Shown: positions 50,728 to 63,301 of the stretch, one piece after another
Position numbering within the stretch: the first letter of the stretch is position 1
How the letters are laid out: each line of letters starts with the position of its first letter
The notes under the pieces: model-generated
Databases searched by the model: none
What the model was told of the DNA's origin: nothing
What the model saw: only the letters and a program-made list of their open reading frames with translations
Source of the DNA: Protula sp. h YS-2021
Lineage: Eukaryota; Annelida; Polychaeta; Sabellida; Serpulidae
DNA length: 64,000 nucleotides
NCBI GenBank assembly: GCA_949752745.1
Contig: OX457029.1
Span: 44,254,500 to 44,318,499, forward strand
Direction: 5' to 3'
Made by a program: the position numbers and the translations under genes

Positions 50728-51384
50728 TTAATTCTAAGAACATTTATTCACATGTCAATTAAAAACAATATTTTGCACTTCTTTATAAAGCTTTCCTTAA
50801 CCAGTCGCAGATGAGAAACACTTACAAGACTTATTTTTCCTTGGCCTACTATTTACTAAGTAATCCATTTCTTAGTAACGTTTTTTGATTTTCTTGTTTG
50901 CGAGTTTTTGGCAGTAAAACTTCAAAACATTTCAATGAATTTCTGAACTGTGCTTGCAATACATAATGTTCGTTATAGTATGTTAATCAAAGTTTGAAAC
51001 AAATCACTATATTGCCAACTAACATCTTTATAGGGAGGTCTAGACAATCCCTCTCTTGCACCCCTTCTTTATCATAACATGTTCTTCATACAAGATGAAA
51101 AAATAACCATGGTGTTTTTTAGAAGAAATACAACGAAGATAACATTGAAACTCAAGGCCACAACTGTAATAATGACGCACTTAAACGGTAACATCTTCTT
51201 TTAACAAGGTGTCAAGTAGGGACTTGGAGACTTGAGATGTGATGAACATGTTTCTATCTCTTTCAACATTTCCATTATTTTCCAGTCGAAAGTAAAACCA
51301 AGGCTTGTATTAGACAAAACCATAATTTCCAAGCATACCATCTTAAATATTCTAAAAATAATTTGGGTAAGTTCTCCGATATAC

Positions 51385-51392
51385 TATATAAA
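51385..51392 (+). promoter_or_regulatory. candidate TATA box of family gene 4
   Basis: TATATAAA at the same distance (76-84 bp) before the ATG at 51469 as in family gene 3. Confidence 0.5.
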
Positions 51393-51468
51393 CGCACTCG
51401 CATAGCAGATTTTATTCATAACAACAGTACATGAGATTCAAATCAAAGGTGACAGGAAAAAGCGGAAA

Positions 51469-53476
51469 ATGAAGTGCTTGAGGCTCACTGGTAGTTTTTG
51501 GCAATGTAAGAGTAAATTATAAATACATTCAACGAGTTATTATTTTCTATAATAGATTAATTATAAGTTTGATCAAAACTCTCCGCTAGACCGTCCGTTA
51601 AATTATAGACACTGATTGTAGCTTCAAAATAATTAAGAGTAACCGCTATTTTTTACGTACTTGTGTTAAAAGTATTCTTTAAGATTAGACATTGTCTTAA
51701 AGCTCGACATTTTAAGTAAAAGGTAGGTCAAATCAATGAGGTCCCTGTGTCCTCGTACATCTTTAAAAATTACACATACAGAAAAAGGTGGTAAGATTAT
51801 GCAGTTTATGATACATTATCTTAAAGGACACTATTATGTGCCACTAACAATAACATTGTTATTATTTCAGATTCACGGAGCGTGTCTTTATTGCATCTGG
51901 TCGTCAGTCTGTCTTTCACATCTGCTGTGCCAGTGCCAACTCAACACACCAATGCACTTCCTGATTTAAAAGAAAATGATCTCACGAAAACGAATGAAAC
52001 GAATCTCGTAATTCATGCTAATCTTATTTCTAATGAAACAAAGGGCATTGCCAACGGCAAATCTATAAAGATAGAAGATTTTCTTTGTGACTCTACAGCA
52101 GAAATATGTAATAATAGCTCACCTGTTACCCATCATATTGAAACAATTACGAGTATTTTTGACCTCCTTCAACACAGAAGATATCCAGAAGTTTTATGTA
52201 TTGACGGATTTCGCCTTGCGTACTTATCTCATATTGCTGAAAGTGAAACTAACAACAGTTACATATTAGAGGTAAATGATGCTAAAATTATGCCAAACAA
52301 TATTTGTAAAATGAAAAAATGCACAAATGTACGCGTGCAATATAACGCCAATTTGGTAAAGTTTAATAATGGTTTGATTAAAACTTTCAGATTAATTACT
52401 TTTTCAGACTCAAACAAAGCTTTCCCTTTAACTTCTCATTTAGTAAAACATACCAGTCGTAATACTTCTGTTTACATTTTTATAACAGTGTTCGCAAGAC
52501 GTCGTACAGCATGTTATTGCTGCATTTCATTTTGATTCCTGCAACCATCTGGTGGACGAATTGAGAAGCAGTCCGGAAAGTCCCATATTCTATTCTCTAC
52601 AAACTGTCAACATAACATACTCCTTCGATCTGGTGAGAATAATCAGTTGCTGCAGCTAACTAATTCCAATCAATTTTTTTTTCAATTTATAAATGTGAAA
52701 CATTATGTCTGTAGCCATAAGTACCTTAAATAAGCATAATAATTGTAACATCCAATGTAAAGTTATAAAAATGCTAAAATACTGGCTTTTGTCTTCTGTT
52801 AATCTCAGTTTGTATTTTAAAATTTAAAAATAATTCAATTATTTCAATAAAATATCATAAGGTTTATTAAAATTGTGTGTTTTTTATATTAAGGTGCATG
52901 AAATCCATTACTTAATTATATACTACAAACATGTGATAACAACGATTAAGACACTGGTTGACGCCTTCATATGTGATGGTTATGGGAACGATTGTTTTTC
53001 ACTGGATATTTGTGAAGAGTCTAGAGACGATGTTATCATCCACAACTGTGGCTTACTGGTACAGCTAGATGTCGCAACGCGGGCTCTTGACAATTTACAA
53101 AACTTGCATGGCTTAGTGGTGAGTTGTGTATTCTAATAGCTGTAGCACAATAGTACTCCATAGATACTCAAAAACTTTAATGCTGTGCTAAGTGAGATAC
53201 TAATTATTGCTTAAACAGTCTTGATGTCGCGCATCTCCAATAAGTCTATTCAGATAACAATCATTTATTTTGCCTTGACAGATGCAGGAACATGGCATTG
53301 ATCACATACATAGTGATGATACTGTTGACATTGTTCACCCTGAAGATCTCTCCGAATATGAGCAGCATGTTTATGTTCTAATTGGCCTACAAAGTGCAGT
53401 GAAAGAAATAGAACTGAGCACACGCATTTATGTAGAAACTTCAAAACACTGCCTGGAAAGTCTTTCTGAAGAATAA
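51469..53476 (+). CDS. secreted cysteine-containing glycoprotein, family gene 4 (five exons)
   Basis: Exons 51469-51505, 51871-52271, 52489-52632, 52894-53118 and 53282-53476 give 333 residues. Exon lengths and phases equal those of gene 3, of which this is the tandem duplicate. The signal sequence is MKCLRLTGSFWQ plus LLHLVVSLSFTSA. All cysteines and the exon 5 protein sequence are identical to gene 3. By eye, exon 2 has about 10 amino acid changes, exons 3 and 4 one each. The same alternative first exon (51736-51790, MRSLCPRT) is present. Both copies look intact. Confidence 0.75.
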
Positions 53477-55992
53477 TATCCTGCCACATAGTGAAAAACA
53501 ATTATAATTGTCACCGCATAATATAGTTCAATGCACAAATAGTTATTTAGCTTTATTTTACAATGGAATAGTATTAAAACAGCAACTTATTTTCTGTAAC
53601 ACACCCTTTAGTTTGATGTTACGTTTACTATTTTTATTGATTAACTTGTGTTTATTTCCGGTACTCTACGCTGGATTTAGTTTCCGTCATTTGTTTTAAG
53701 TTTGTTTTAAAAGCTTAAATGTATGTGATGAAATCTCATTGGACATGTAGAAACTTATATATTCATTTTAGATAGCTTTTAAAATAACTGTCACAAGTTG
53801 AAACATGGCTTTTTACACAATACATTCAAACTATTTCATTATATTTCTTATTTATATTGAAGTTATCAAATTACTCAAGATATTAACTGTGTATTTTGCG
53901 GTTTGATGCATCCAAATGTTTGTTGTATTATTTGCGCTTTAATTTGAAGTAGTTAGAGAACAGTAGTCCGAAGGGAGTGGAGCATGATAATTTATTGTTT
54001 ACTTTGATCCTATTCATGGCATATTTATTATGTGTTAGAGAAAATATAATGCTTTCAAAAATATAAAAAATAACATTGTATTTAACAAGTAGTTGTTATT
54101 AAGAACGAAAGGCACTAGAAATATCAGCAATGAAATTGTTCGTATCATGCACAGTTTTATTGGATTCAATGAAAAAAATGTCCATTTTTGCATATCAAAT
54201 CCAAATGAATTTCAAAACAAATTTACAGAAAGTTAATGTTTTTTTTTAATTTCGAAAGCTTTCTAACAAAGTTTTGTGATGTTTCGAAAACTTCCCAGAA
54301 AAGAACATAGCTTTGCTATTCACTCTATAAAAGAGCATTCCACCCGCATCCAAGAATTATCGTAAATCTAGTTAATAATTTATGTGAAGATTTAGTTAGA
54401 TTTGTTATCTATGCTTCGTTCGAAAAATCCAAAACAAGCATTTCGCTAAACTCAGCATATTTAGCGTATGCAAATAAAGCGTAGGCATCATTTTTGTAAT
54501 GCACAGTGAGACTGTTAGCATATGCAAGCGGCTTAGTTTGCAATGCTTCTGCGGAGCTAACGAGTAATGTTTGAAGATAAAACAAGCCGAGTTTTTTATG
54601 CTTCGAGTTTTGATCGTTAAAATGAACCCAAAGGCGAAAACAAAAATTGAGGTGCACAGCTTCATATGAAATACTAAGTATGTGGAGAATTTGGTGGTCC
54701 AAGAGCCTACATGGCCAGGAGAGAAACAAAGACTAAATGACAGACCACGAAAGAGAAAAAATTGCCAAAGTATGGCCCCTGCAATTTCAATATACGCTTT
54801 GCAAGTCTTTGATTTGTCAAGCGTTAATAATAAAGTACCATATTATATTGTTTTCTTAACTCGCTGCTTATTTTAATTTATTATAATGTTATTTAGATAA
54901 AGAAGATGCATTATAGTATTTCCTACTTCCAACATGTTATCTTCAACATGACGCAAATGATTGGAAGAAATGATTTTTTGCCCAAGTTGACACCTGTTCT
55001 ATACAGGAAAAGTGCAAGTTACCAAACACATAACAAGATCTGTGCTCTTTCACACTATAACGTAGCGATGCAAACAAATCATTCATGAACTAAGACAACA
55101 CGCCAAAATTAAGCATGCGGAGCTGCGATTTCATGATAAAATATCATTTGCATTCTGTTGATATAAGGCTTTCAGAGTAAATCAATACAGTTATATATTA
55201 AATGGTTCGGAAAATGTAATTAATGAACTGCATTTTAGCATTGCTAAAATACGTAACTTAAACCTGTTAGTGTACGTATTATCTGGAGCTAATTTTGCAA
55301 TTCTACAAAGATACTGACACATATTTAACAAGAATTGATAATTTTTCTATTGTATAAAATACTACAAATGTAATATTTTAAGTGGTTTCGTTGAAGTATT
55401 AATTAAAGTTCACGGACAACAGAGATTTAGACATTTTTCAAGAGTGGAACTCTTCAACTGTTCACCTGCAAACAAATAATTAGAACGTTTAAAACACAAG
55501 TTTATAAGTATGTCCTTGATAGCTAAATAAACAATTTTAGTGTGCTTCACTTGTTAAAATATTGGGATTAATGCACATCAGTGTTTTTTAATACATCATA
55601 CACATTCTCACAATAAAGCATATTATTATTATTATGCCTACTTATATTGCGCATATCCTAACTAAAGCTATATCCGCTACAATAACAACCTGAAAAAACG
55701 TTAACACTGAAACTGAGTTTTTATGACTAGAAAAAAGTGCAATAAAATATACGCGACTAAAACATAATTATGAAGAACCACAATACTCTTTAAACAGGCA
55801 AATTTTCAACTGCGATTTGAAAACTACTAAGTTATCTGTAAAATGCAAAAAGAAAAGTACACTATTCAACAGATATTGCAAAATACTAAATTGTTTGACT
55901 GCCTTAAATTAATGATGCAATTGTAATTTGTTGTTTCCTCTCTGAGTTTTCTTCTTATCCACATGTGTATTGTTTATAATTACAAATCTATC

Positions 55993-56090
55993 CATATCCC
56001 AGTAGTAGAAGTAGAAGCAGTAGTAGAAGTAGAAGCAGTAGTGGTTGAAGTAGCAGTAGAAGTAGCAGTTGTGGTAGTAGTAGTAGTAAA
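55993..56090. repeat. (GTA/GAA)n low-complexity tract
   Basis: Irregular run of AGTAGAAGT and AGCAGTAGT units. Non-coding. Around it, 54153-56380 shows no gene that I can support. Confidence 0.8.
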
Positions 56091-56456
56091 TTACTGTATA
56101 ATTTATACCACAGCTGTATAGCAAGAGAATAATAGAATGTCCTTAAGATCCTTTCCGCAGCTATGATGCAAATAGTCGTATGTTGGTGTAAAGAAATAGT
56201 GACACACTCAGAAACACGAAACTGCTAATAGATCAGAAGGACACAACGTGACATATTTCATAAACCTAGACAAACTTGATAACAATAGTCAGCATCATAA
56301 CTGAAATTATGTGATATCAAAGTATCATGCGGAGCTACGATTTTACAAGGTAGTATGGCATATTGAGTAAGAAGGAGTAGGATCTTGATATCATATCACT
56401 CTAAGAATCTTCTGAAGACTGTTTTAAAACACATATTTAAAAGAGAGAAGAAGTTA

Positions 56457-56594
56457 ATGACGTGCTATTTAGTCATAAATACTTGCATATATTTATGTAT
56501 GATTTTATTTATCTTAGCAACATCTAGTGCTCTGAAGCACAAAGTCAAAATCTCTTTTCATCAAAGTTCAATATCAAACTGTTCTTCAGATTAA
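56457..56594 (+). CDS. short ORF with signal peptide (uncertain)
   Basis: From ATG 56457 the frame gives 45 residues: a hydrophobic signal-like stretch (YLCMILFILATSSA) followed by a short basic tail and sequon NCSS, then TAA. It could be the first coding exon of a secreted protein with an unseen donor, or a chance frame. Directly downstream (56593-56745) a 105-bp tandem duplication begins (ttaacagcttttga...ctcaattacag). Confidence 0.2.
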   Translation: MTCYLVINTCIYLCMILFILATSSALKHKVKISFHQSSISNCSSD

Positions 56595-57717
56595 CAGCTT
56601 TTGAAGACAGCATTAACACTATTTACTATTGCTTCTCAATTACAGAGGTGTTTGAGTGGATTAACCATTATTATCAGTCATTATTTCAAATTAACAGCTT
56701 TTGACCACAGCGTTAGCACTATTTATTATTACTTCCTAATTACAGTGGGTGGATTAGTCATTGGTAGTTACCACGCTAAAAGCCGCCTCTTCAAGTCACG
56801 TGACTGCATATTACATTCTGACAGGCTGGTTTTATAATCGTGTCTTATTTGATTCGCAGTTGATATAATACTGAAAAGAAATCGAAAGGCTCTTTCTTCA
56901 GGTGTTTACTAATACTTTAGCCTTGACACACACGTGTAAATCAGCACTTACATACTACAAGTAGGGACAGTATGATTAAACGCAATTTATAAGGGTGTGT
57001 TTAAAGAAGTTTCAATTTCTTTTACCACTATTCTTTGACTTTTCTGTCTATTTGATTTATATATATATGTAATGTTCTTTGCGTGAGAGAGAAGTTTCCT
57101 ACTCCATAATGGTCGGCATTGTAACAAAAGGTCTTTTATATTTTTGTACAAGCCAAAAAATCTGATATTATCAATGTTCATCAATCATCACTCTCTCTAT
57201 ATTAAACACCTGTCATGCAGTAAATAATTCCACCGATTACACTGAATCATACCACAGCCTGAAAATGTGATTGATAAGAATATAAAACAGAAATGTGGCG
57301 TATAAAATTCCCACTCATAAAATCCTTCAATATAAAATTTTGTTTACTTCTGTGTAATGTTACCATAATTTTTATGGGATTATTCGTGCAAAATGCTCCT
57401 AAAAATCTATAGACAAATCTTTTGGAAATTAAAGTAAATGCGTAGTATTAACAGAAGCGTTCATATTCCATACAGCTTTATCATACGTTTCCTTATTCGA
57501 AATGGTAAAATAATATGTCATCTTTGAACAAAATTGTTAGAATGTTGTGAAAGAATTTTGAATGAATGGTCTAAGCATCCCGTCTGCTATTTATCAATTT
57601 TATCATCTAGATGAATGCACTAGTCATTAAATTATTGTACTTTTGTGTAATTCATCAACAATGCTTAGGTAGCTCTATCAACTATTATTTCTGTTACATT
57701 TTTTTTTATAATTTCAG

Positions 57718-57801
57718 AATTTCCAGCAAATGGTAGAGTTGATTACATTGTTGAAATCTAGCAATCTCTATTATTATTTTTGCACATTTAGAAATGCTTA
57801 A
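57718..57801 (+). pseudogene. possible relic of family exon 3 (weak)
   Basis: After a good acceptor (ttataatttcag) a short frame reads N-F-Q-Q-M-V-E-L and ends at TAA. The Gln and Val positions resemble the CSQxVVQ opening of family exon 3, but the leading cysteine is absent. With the possible exon 4 relic at 59246 it may mark a decayed fifth copy. Speculative. Confidence 0.12.
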
Positions 57802-59245
57802 CATTCAATGTATTCTAATATGAATTTGTAAATTGCTTTCGCAATTTCACATATAGTTAATGTATTTCCATGTTACTGAGAGTTAATCCTGTTATCCGTT
57901 CAACCGTCATGAGCATGCATTTACGTTCTTTATCACTTTCATTTATTCCTTAAATTTATAACGTTCGCTCATGACGAAATCAGTAATCGATTGTGTTTTT
58001 GGTTTTCCATCTGTCCTTTTTTGTTCGAAGGCCTGGTTTTTATTTTGCAACATAAAATACCAATTGAAATGGCTATTAAAATATACCAATTATCTGTGTT
58101 TTCAAAAACTAAGATATGTGTTTTATGTTAAGCGACTATCTTGATAAAGTCTTTAGTGAAGCCGAAACAAAAACTACAGATTACTGACACAGCTTCAAAC
58201 AGTAACATGATACACAACTTAAAACAGTAACATGATGCCACAGAGGCGACAAGGTATCATTAGAATTATCTCCAAATGATACGTACAGTTCAACAAAGTT
58301 TTCAAATAAAACATGAATACAACAGTGGAACAATATAACTGACGACTAAGGAGGTATCAATATTACCTTTTGTGGCATTCATGAGCATTCACTAACATGA
58401 AGCTACCATAAGGCAAGCATCGAAGCAAAAATAATTACTGGAAATGTGCTAAGATACATTTTAAGGTTTAAAATGAGAAATTTTAAAAGGCGCGAACAGT
58501 AAGTTATTCGTCATATCATTCGAAAAATAGTACAAAAAAACGTTTCACATTTGACTGAAACCTATAACGATAAGTCACCAGATTTGCAACCATGCCATGC
58601 AGCACAGAGAATGTGGGATTTTTTGTTCCGTGTCATGACAGTTTATTGGTATTAATGACCCTTCATAAAAGAGCACAAGGATGATGTGAAACAAGATGTG
58701 AAGGCGATTATATATCAAGCTACATATTAATAGCCACTTCAAATAGCTTTTGGCAAGTAAGAAACATACTCGTCTTCACAAAGTTAAGTATCAGCTTATG
58801 TAGCGTTGATTAAGACCATAAAATTCTATTATTCTTTTATTCTCATTCCAATTGCTTTTTAAAGTAAAATATAGGCACAGTTTTCATTTTGCTACTTTTG
58901 AGCATGTAGTATAGGAATTTGACCGCCAAAGGCGCGACAGTCAAAGTTTGGATATATTTACTCATAAAAGGTCATTTTCAGTACATTTTTATTTTTAAAC
59001 TTTATACACCTGTCGATTTCTGATTTTTACTCAATTTTTTCGAAAACATTTTAATTGTTTCCTTTCATTTTTTGGAAATTCTATCTAAAAGAGACCTTGC
59101 CTGCCTGTATTTTTTCTCGCCTAAAGGATATCACCAAAAACAAATGTTCTGTTTACTAGATAAGTTCTACATCAAATAAAATGTAGAAAATAAAATTTTT
59201 CTAAATCATTGATTGTTGTACATTTAATACACGTTAACACCATGC

Positions 59246-59424
59246 AGGTTTTCAATTTCAACTGTCCAGTTTTCTTTGAATACATTGCTAGATTTTATAC
59301 CCATTGCTCTTTCAATCACAGTATTTGTAGCGCAACCTGTAGCTTCGGTGATTTTACAAGTTTTTATTTTACTTATTTTATTCCTTATTGCAAATATCTG
59401 TTTAAAATCAAAGCTTCATATTAA
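59246..59424 (+). pseudogene. possible relic of family exon 4 (weak)
   Basis: After 'accatgcag' the frame reads V-F-N-F-N-C...FFEYIARFYTHC-x6-C-x3-C...C and ends at TAA at 59424. The C-x6-C spacing after an aromatic helix resembles family exon 4, but the third spacing differs and there is no donor. A decayed copy is possible, as is chance. The rest of 56850-59930 has no gene that I recognise. Confidence 0.15.
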
Positions 59425-59964
59425 CCTTACATGTCCAAAATTTTAGGTGTAATTCGGTTTGAGCTTAACTTTGTGCGTGACACCGCAAGATGCATTTATA
59501 TATCATAAGTAACTCTTTACTGCTGGATTAAAGGCATATTTCAATATGACTCGCATACACTTCAGAATAAAAGAAAGAAGCGGCTAAAATTCATAGTTCA
59601 TTTGTGCGTAAGACACTCATTGTATTTCAAACATATTTTTGTATTTTAACCTATACAGTTGGAGTTATAAATATAAAACCATTTCTCTAAAACGCTTTTT
59701 AATATTAACCTAATTATGTCAATTATTAGATAACACTCATAAGTACCAAATAATTAATAACACTATTTGCAGATGCCTAAGATCTGCTTGCAATTATTTC
59801 CATACACTTGACGCAGTTTTAAATTCCAGTTATCTTTAAAGTCCTTCCTAAATATCATTTTAATTATTTAATGTTATCTGAATCTGAATAATTTTACTCA
59901 AATGGAAAAAGACTAGACCGATTTCGCCACCGAGTGACGCAATAAACGCTTGAAAACACTCTAA

Positions 59965-60455
59965 ACTTCCGGATCTTTTTACTCTAGCATGACCTTGAGA
60001 TCAAGGTCACCGAAAGTTATACCTTAACGTCTAAGAGGGTGTGGAGGTCGAAAATAAAGTCTTAACTGCATTATCTCTCACCGTTTTCGATATACAGTGA
60101 AACTTCCGGTTTGGCCTCGAAAGTTAGCTTGAGATCAGGGTCACCGAAAGATATATCTTATGTACCGTTGAGGAGAGGGTAGAAGTCAAAATGAGGTCGA
60201 AATGGCTTTTCTCTTACTGCTTTCGAAATAAAAGGCAACTTCCGGTTTTTGACTCGAAAGTGCCCTTAAGGGTCAATGTTACCAGAAGTTATACCTTACG
60301 TAACGTCTTAGAGGGATGGGGGCCGAAAATGAGGTCAAAATTGCTGTATCTCTTATAGTTTTGAGATAAAGTGCAACTTCAGGCTTCTGACTTGAAAGTG
60401 AACTTGAGGTCAAGGTCACCGAAATTTGTACCTAACGTCCTCAAGAAGGTGGAGG
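59965..60455. repeat. minisatellite-like repeat, four units of about 125 bp
   Basis: Each unit has 'aacttccgg', 'cttgagatcaaggtcaccgaaa', 'ttatacctta', 'acgtc', and 'ggtcgaaa(a)t(g)aggtc'. The organisation resembles the repeat at 23812-24205 without being the same sequence. Confidence 0.7.
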
Positions 60456-60982
60456 TCCTAGGTCTGGTGTGATTTTTTCTGATTGGTCTTATCAAGCACA
60501 TAAATTATACTTACTTTGGGAGAGCAGTAATTCTTTATCCTCTATAAGCACTCCTTTTCAAAGGACTAACAACAGCAACTTGTAATGATATATGTGAAGT
60601 GAATGAGTTTGCAACAAAACCTTAAAAATTGAAAAAAATCAACAACTTGTTCTCTTTATAATGAAAAGTGCACTGCCAGCTGCTTGTAAAAAGCCACAAT
60701 TAAGCAACTTCAGTAAAAGCAGCATCACAGATGCAGTAGCTAACATTTAGCTTTCCTGTATCGTCCAATCACAAGCGAGCATGTCATTATGACGTCATGC
60801 ATTAAAATATAACGTTCCCACGATATCCTTTGTCAAAAAGTAGTCTTATAACGTATTTTGCTCGAAATCTCTAGGTCCAGCCGCTTTCGAGATATTCAAC
60901 TTTGAAATATCCTTGACCTCACAAGACGTTGGTGACGTTATACGTCTATAAAAAGTATTTGGCTGTGGTCACATAGCTGTAG

Positions 60983-60985
<3 letters not shown>

Positions 60986-61050
<65 letters not shown>
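60986..61050. repeat. (TA)n microsatellite
   Basis: About 32 TA units, uninterrupted. 60460-60980 holds no gene. Confidence 0.9.
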
Positions 61051-61053
<3 letters not shown>

Positions 61054-61301
61054 AAATGTAGTCATTCACACAAACACACATTTTGTGCACTCACGCACAC
61101 ACTTATGTGTGTAAACGGCTATAGATTAACACAATTCCAAAGAGCATCAGATTTGCAAAAACTGCGCAGTTTTTAAGCTGGAATATTTCATTATATATTT
61201 TCTATAAATTTATACATTATCAATATATCCTTTGTTTCTATATAATACTGATAATTTTTTGAGTGGTTTTGTTCAGTTGTATCTACTCTGGTTAAATTCA
61301 A

Positions 61302-61456
<155 letters not shown>

Positions 61457-61929
61457 TGATCAATCGCTAAACCCTGTGATCGCGATGCACTTTGAGGAAC
61501 CGGTTCTTAATATGATGGTTTAGCAATCTTGTATGATTTTGACACGTTTGATTTTGACATACAATTACGAAACTTGCTGAAAACGATAATTTCTCGCAAA
61601 CAAACACCACAAATAGAAAGCATAGAGCAACTAAGTAAGCCCTTTTCACTTAAATACGGTGTACATAATAACCATATCACATACTTAAACATGTCAAAAT
61701 ATACTTTATTTGCAAACTGCTCAACTATAATTCTACTTTAGCAGAAAATGTCCCAGCTTAAGTCTTATTTGTAACAAAAACGTATCGATAGTTGGTCTAC
61801 TGTAGCCAAGTGTTCTATTTTACTTTTCGTGCGTTCAGTACTTACAAACTCTATTCGCTACACTTCTAGCACAGATTATCGTAGTTCTTATTTAAGAAAA
61901 TAAGCATGTCAACATTTTTGTGCAATGAG

Positions 61930-62610
61930 TCAAGCCCTTTTCTTCGTGATAATGTTGCCGGCTAAACAAAAAATACGTTCGCTCGGAACACTCGAGACTG
62001 CGACGCATAAATATTTCTTCGCCAATCGAGAGATATGAGGGTATAGTACTTTCCCCGTTTTCCACCACTGAAGGGGCTCATCCTTCGACGGAGCCCCTGT
62101 AGTATGCATTGTAACCTCTGTTTCCGCCTTTTCTTCAGTTGTCTGATGTCTCGGGCCTTCTGTTCGAACATCTATCTATCTATCATCTACCCAGCCCATG
62201 ACATCCTGGCATGGAGCTCCCGGTACACATACTTTGAGTTGAGGCACTTGCTTCGTGTCTGAAACTGGCTTAGCATCGCACAAAGAAAATAAACTGGCAC
62301 TAGAATCTACACCAAATAACGAAGGTAGTGGTGGTCCAGCTGTCACGTTTTCTTCTGTACCTTGTGGTTCTTCCATGACAATTCATGATTGTTGTTCCTG
62401 GCCGATCATTTCCTTTACGACGTTTAGCAGCTTTTCGTGCGTTTTGTTTCGTTCGTCATCGTTGACAAATGCAAGAGCTTTTGTTCGTGGATGCAACAAG
62501 CCATCAGTAAAATGTCTTTCGATACATATCGTTCATCTAAATTTTTCTTTGCTGCTTCTTTCATCTTTAATAATTCTAGTTAAATTTTCAGCAACTTAAA
62601 AGATTTCGAA
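61930..62610 (-). pseudogene. decayed hAT (Ac-like) transposase, C-terminal part
   Basis: On the minus strand, in three broken frames: KDERYVSKDILL-like text, then LLHPRTKALAFVNDDER near 62480, and a dimerisation (hATC) domain at about 61935-62090 reading PLQWWKTGKVLYPHISRL, AKKYLCVAVSSVPSERIF and LAGNIITKKR. The WW pair and SVPSER are the hAT hallmark. A stop (TGA) follows KKRA directly, where a longer tail is expected, and frameshifts separate the blocks. The N-terminal half with the catalytic residues is not visible in 62610-64000. Confidence 0.75.
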
Positions 62611-63253
62611 ATGCGTCGACTTAACAATACTTTTCCAACATGGGAATAGAGGTTTAACTACATTGACAGTAATTTACATCTTTTCTTTAATTCGGTTTTA
62701 TCATTTACTAATCAAGTAATTAAAACATGTTCAATAACTTCTTGCACTCTTTCTACAGACAACCTTTCTTTCGATTTATTTACCTGTGAACAAAATGTCT
62801 TTGAGTGCCTCACCACCCTTTCGGGAAAAGAGAAAGCACTTCCTGGAGAAGTAATGCTTCTTGCAAACAGACGTGATGAAACAAGATTGTTCGCAGCTCA
62901 CAGTCTTTTATTGCCATATTTGTACACAAAAATATAAAACCGGAAGTCACATGCATGTTCTGAGGCACTGGTTAATTTCGATATCATATTGTTATGTCGT
63001 CCTTCCTTTACGAGTGACAAAATTAACATTTAGCTCAATAACACTGGCACTTACATGTAGGACGTAGGGTTTAATACTTTAACACTTATAAGGACAAGTC
63101 GTCAAACTCAAGTCAAAATCAGATGCATATCCGAAAACAGCATTTTACCACGATTTTATTTTTTAATAAAGAATTTGTATTGTTTACACCGGATAGACAA
63201 AAACGTTCAAAAGTTTAGGTAGTTAATACTGAATATTTTTTGTTTATTACTTC

Positions 63254-63299
<46 letters not shown>
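63254..63299. repeat. (GA)n microsatellite
   Basis: About 22 GA units with one interruption. The remainder of 62620-64000 is AT-rich, and I see nothing coding. Confidence 0.9.

Positions 63300-63301
<2 letters not shown>

Larger units (their letters stand above)
48755..54152. repeat. tandem segmental duplication, copy B
   Basis: The second copy of the duplication, separated from copy A by 1.25 kb of SINE and tandem-repeat sequence. It is about 160 bp shorter than copy A. Exons, TATA box, MITE and exon remnant are in the same order and orientation. Confidence 0.85.

Noticed and set aside
54405..54729. Minus-strand frames with a signal-like start (MKLCTSIFVFAFGF)
   Set aside because: Two overlapping frames compete, neither shows a domain or splice context, and no copy exists elsewhere in the window.
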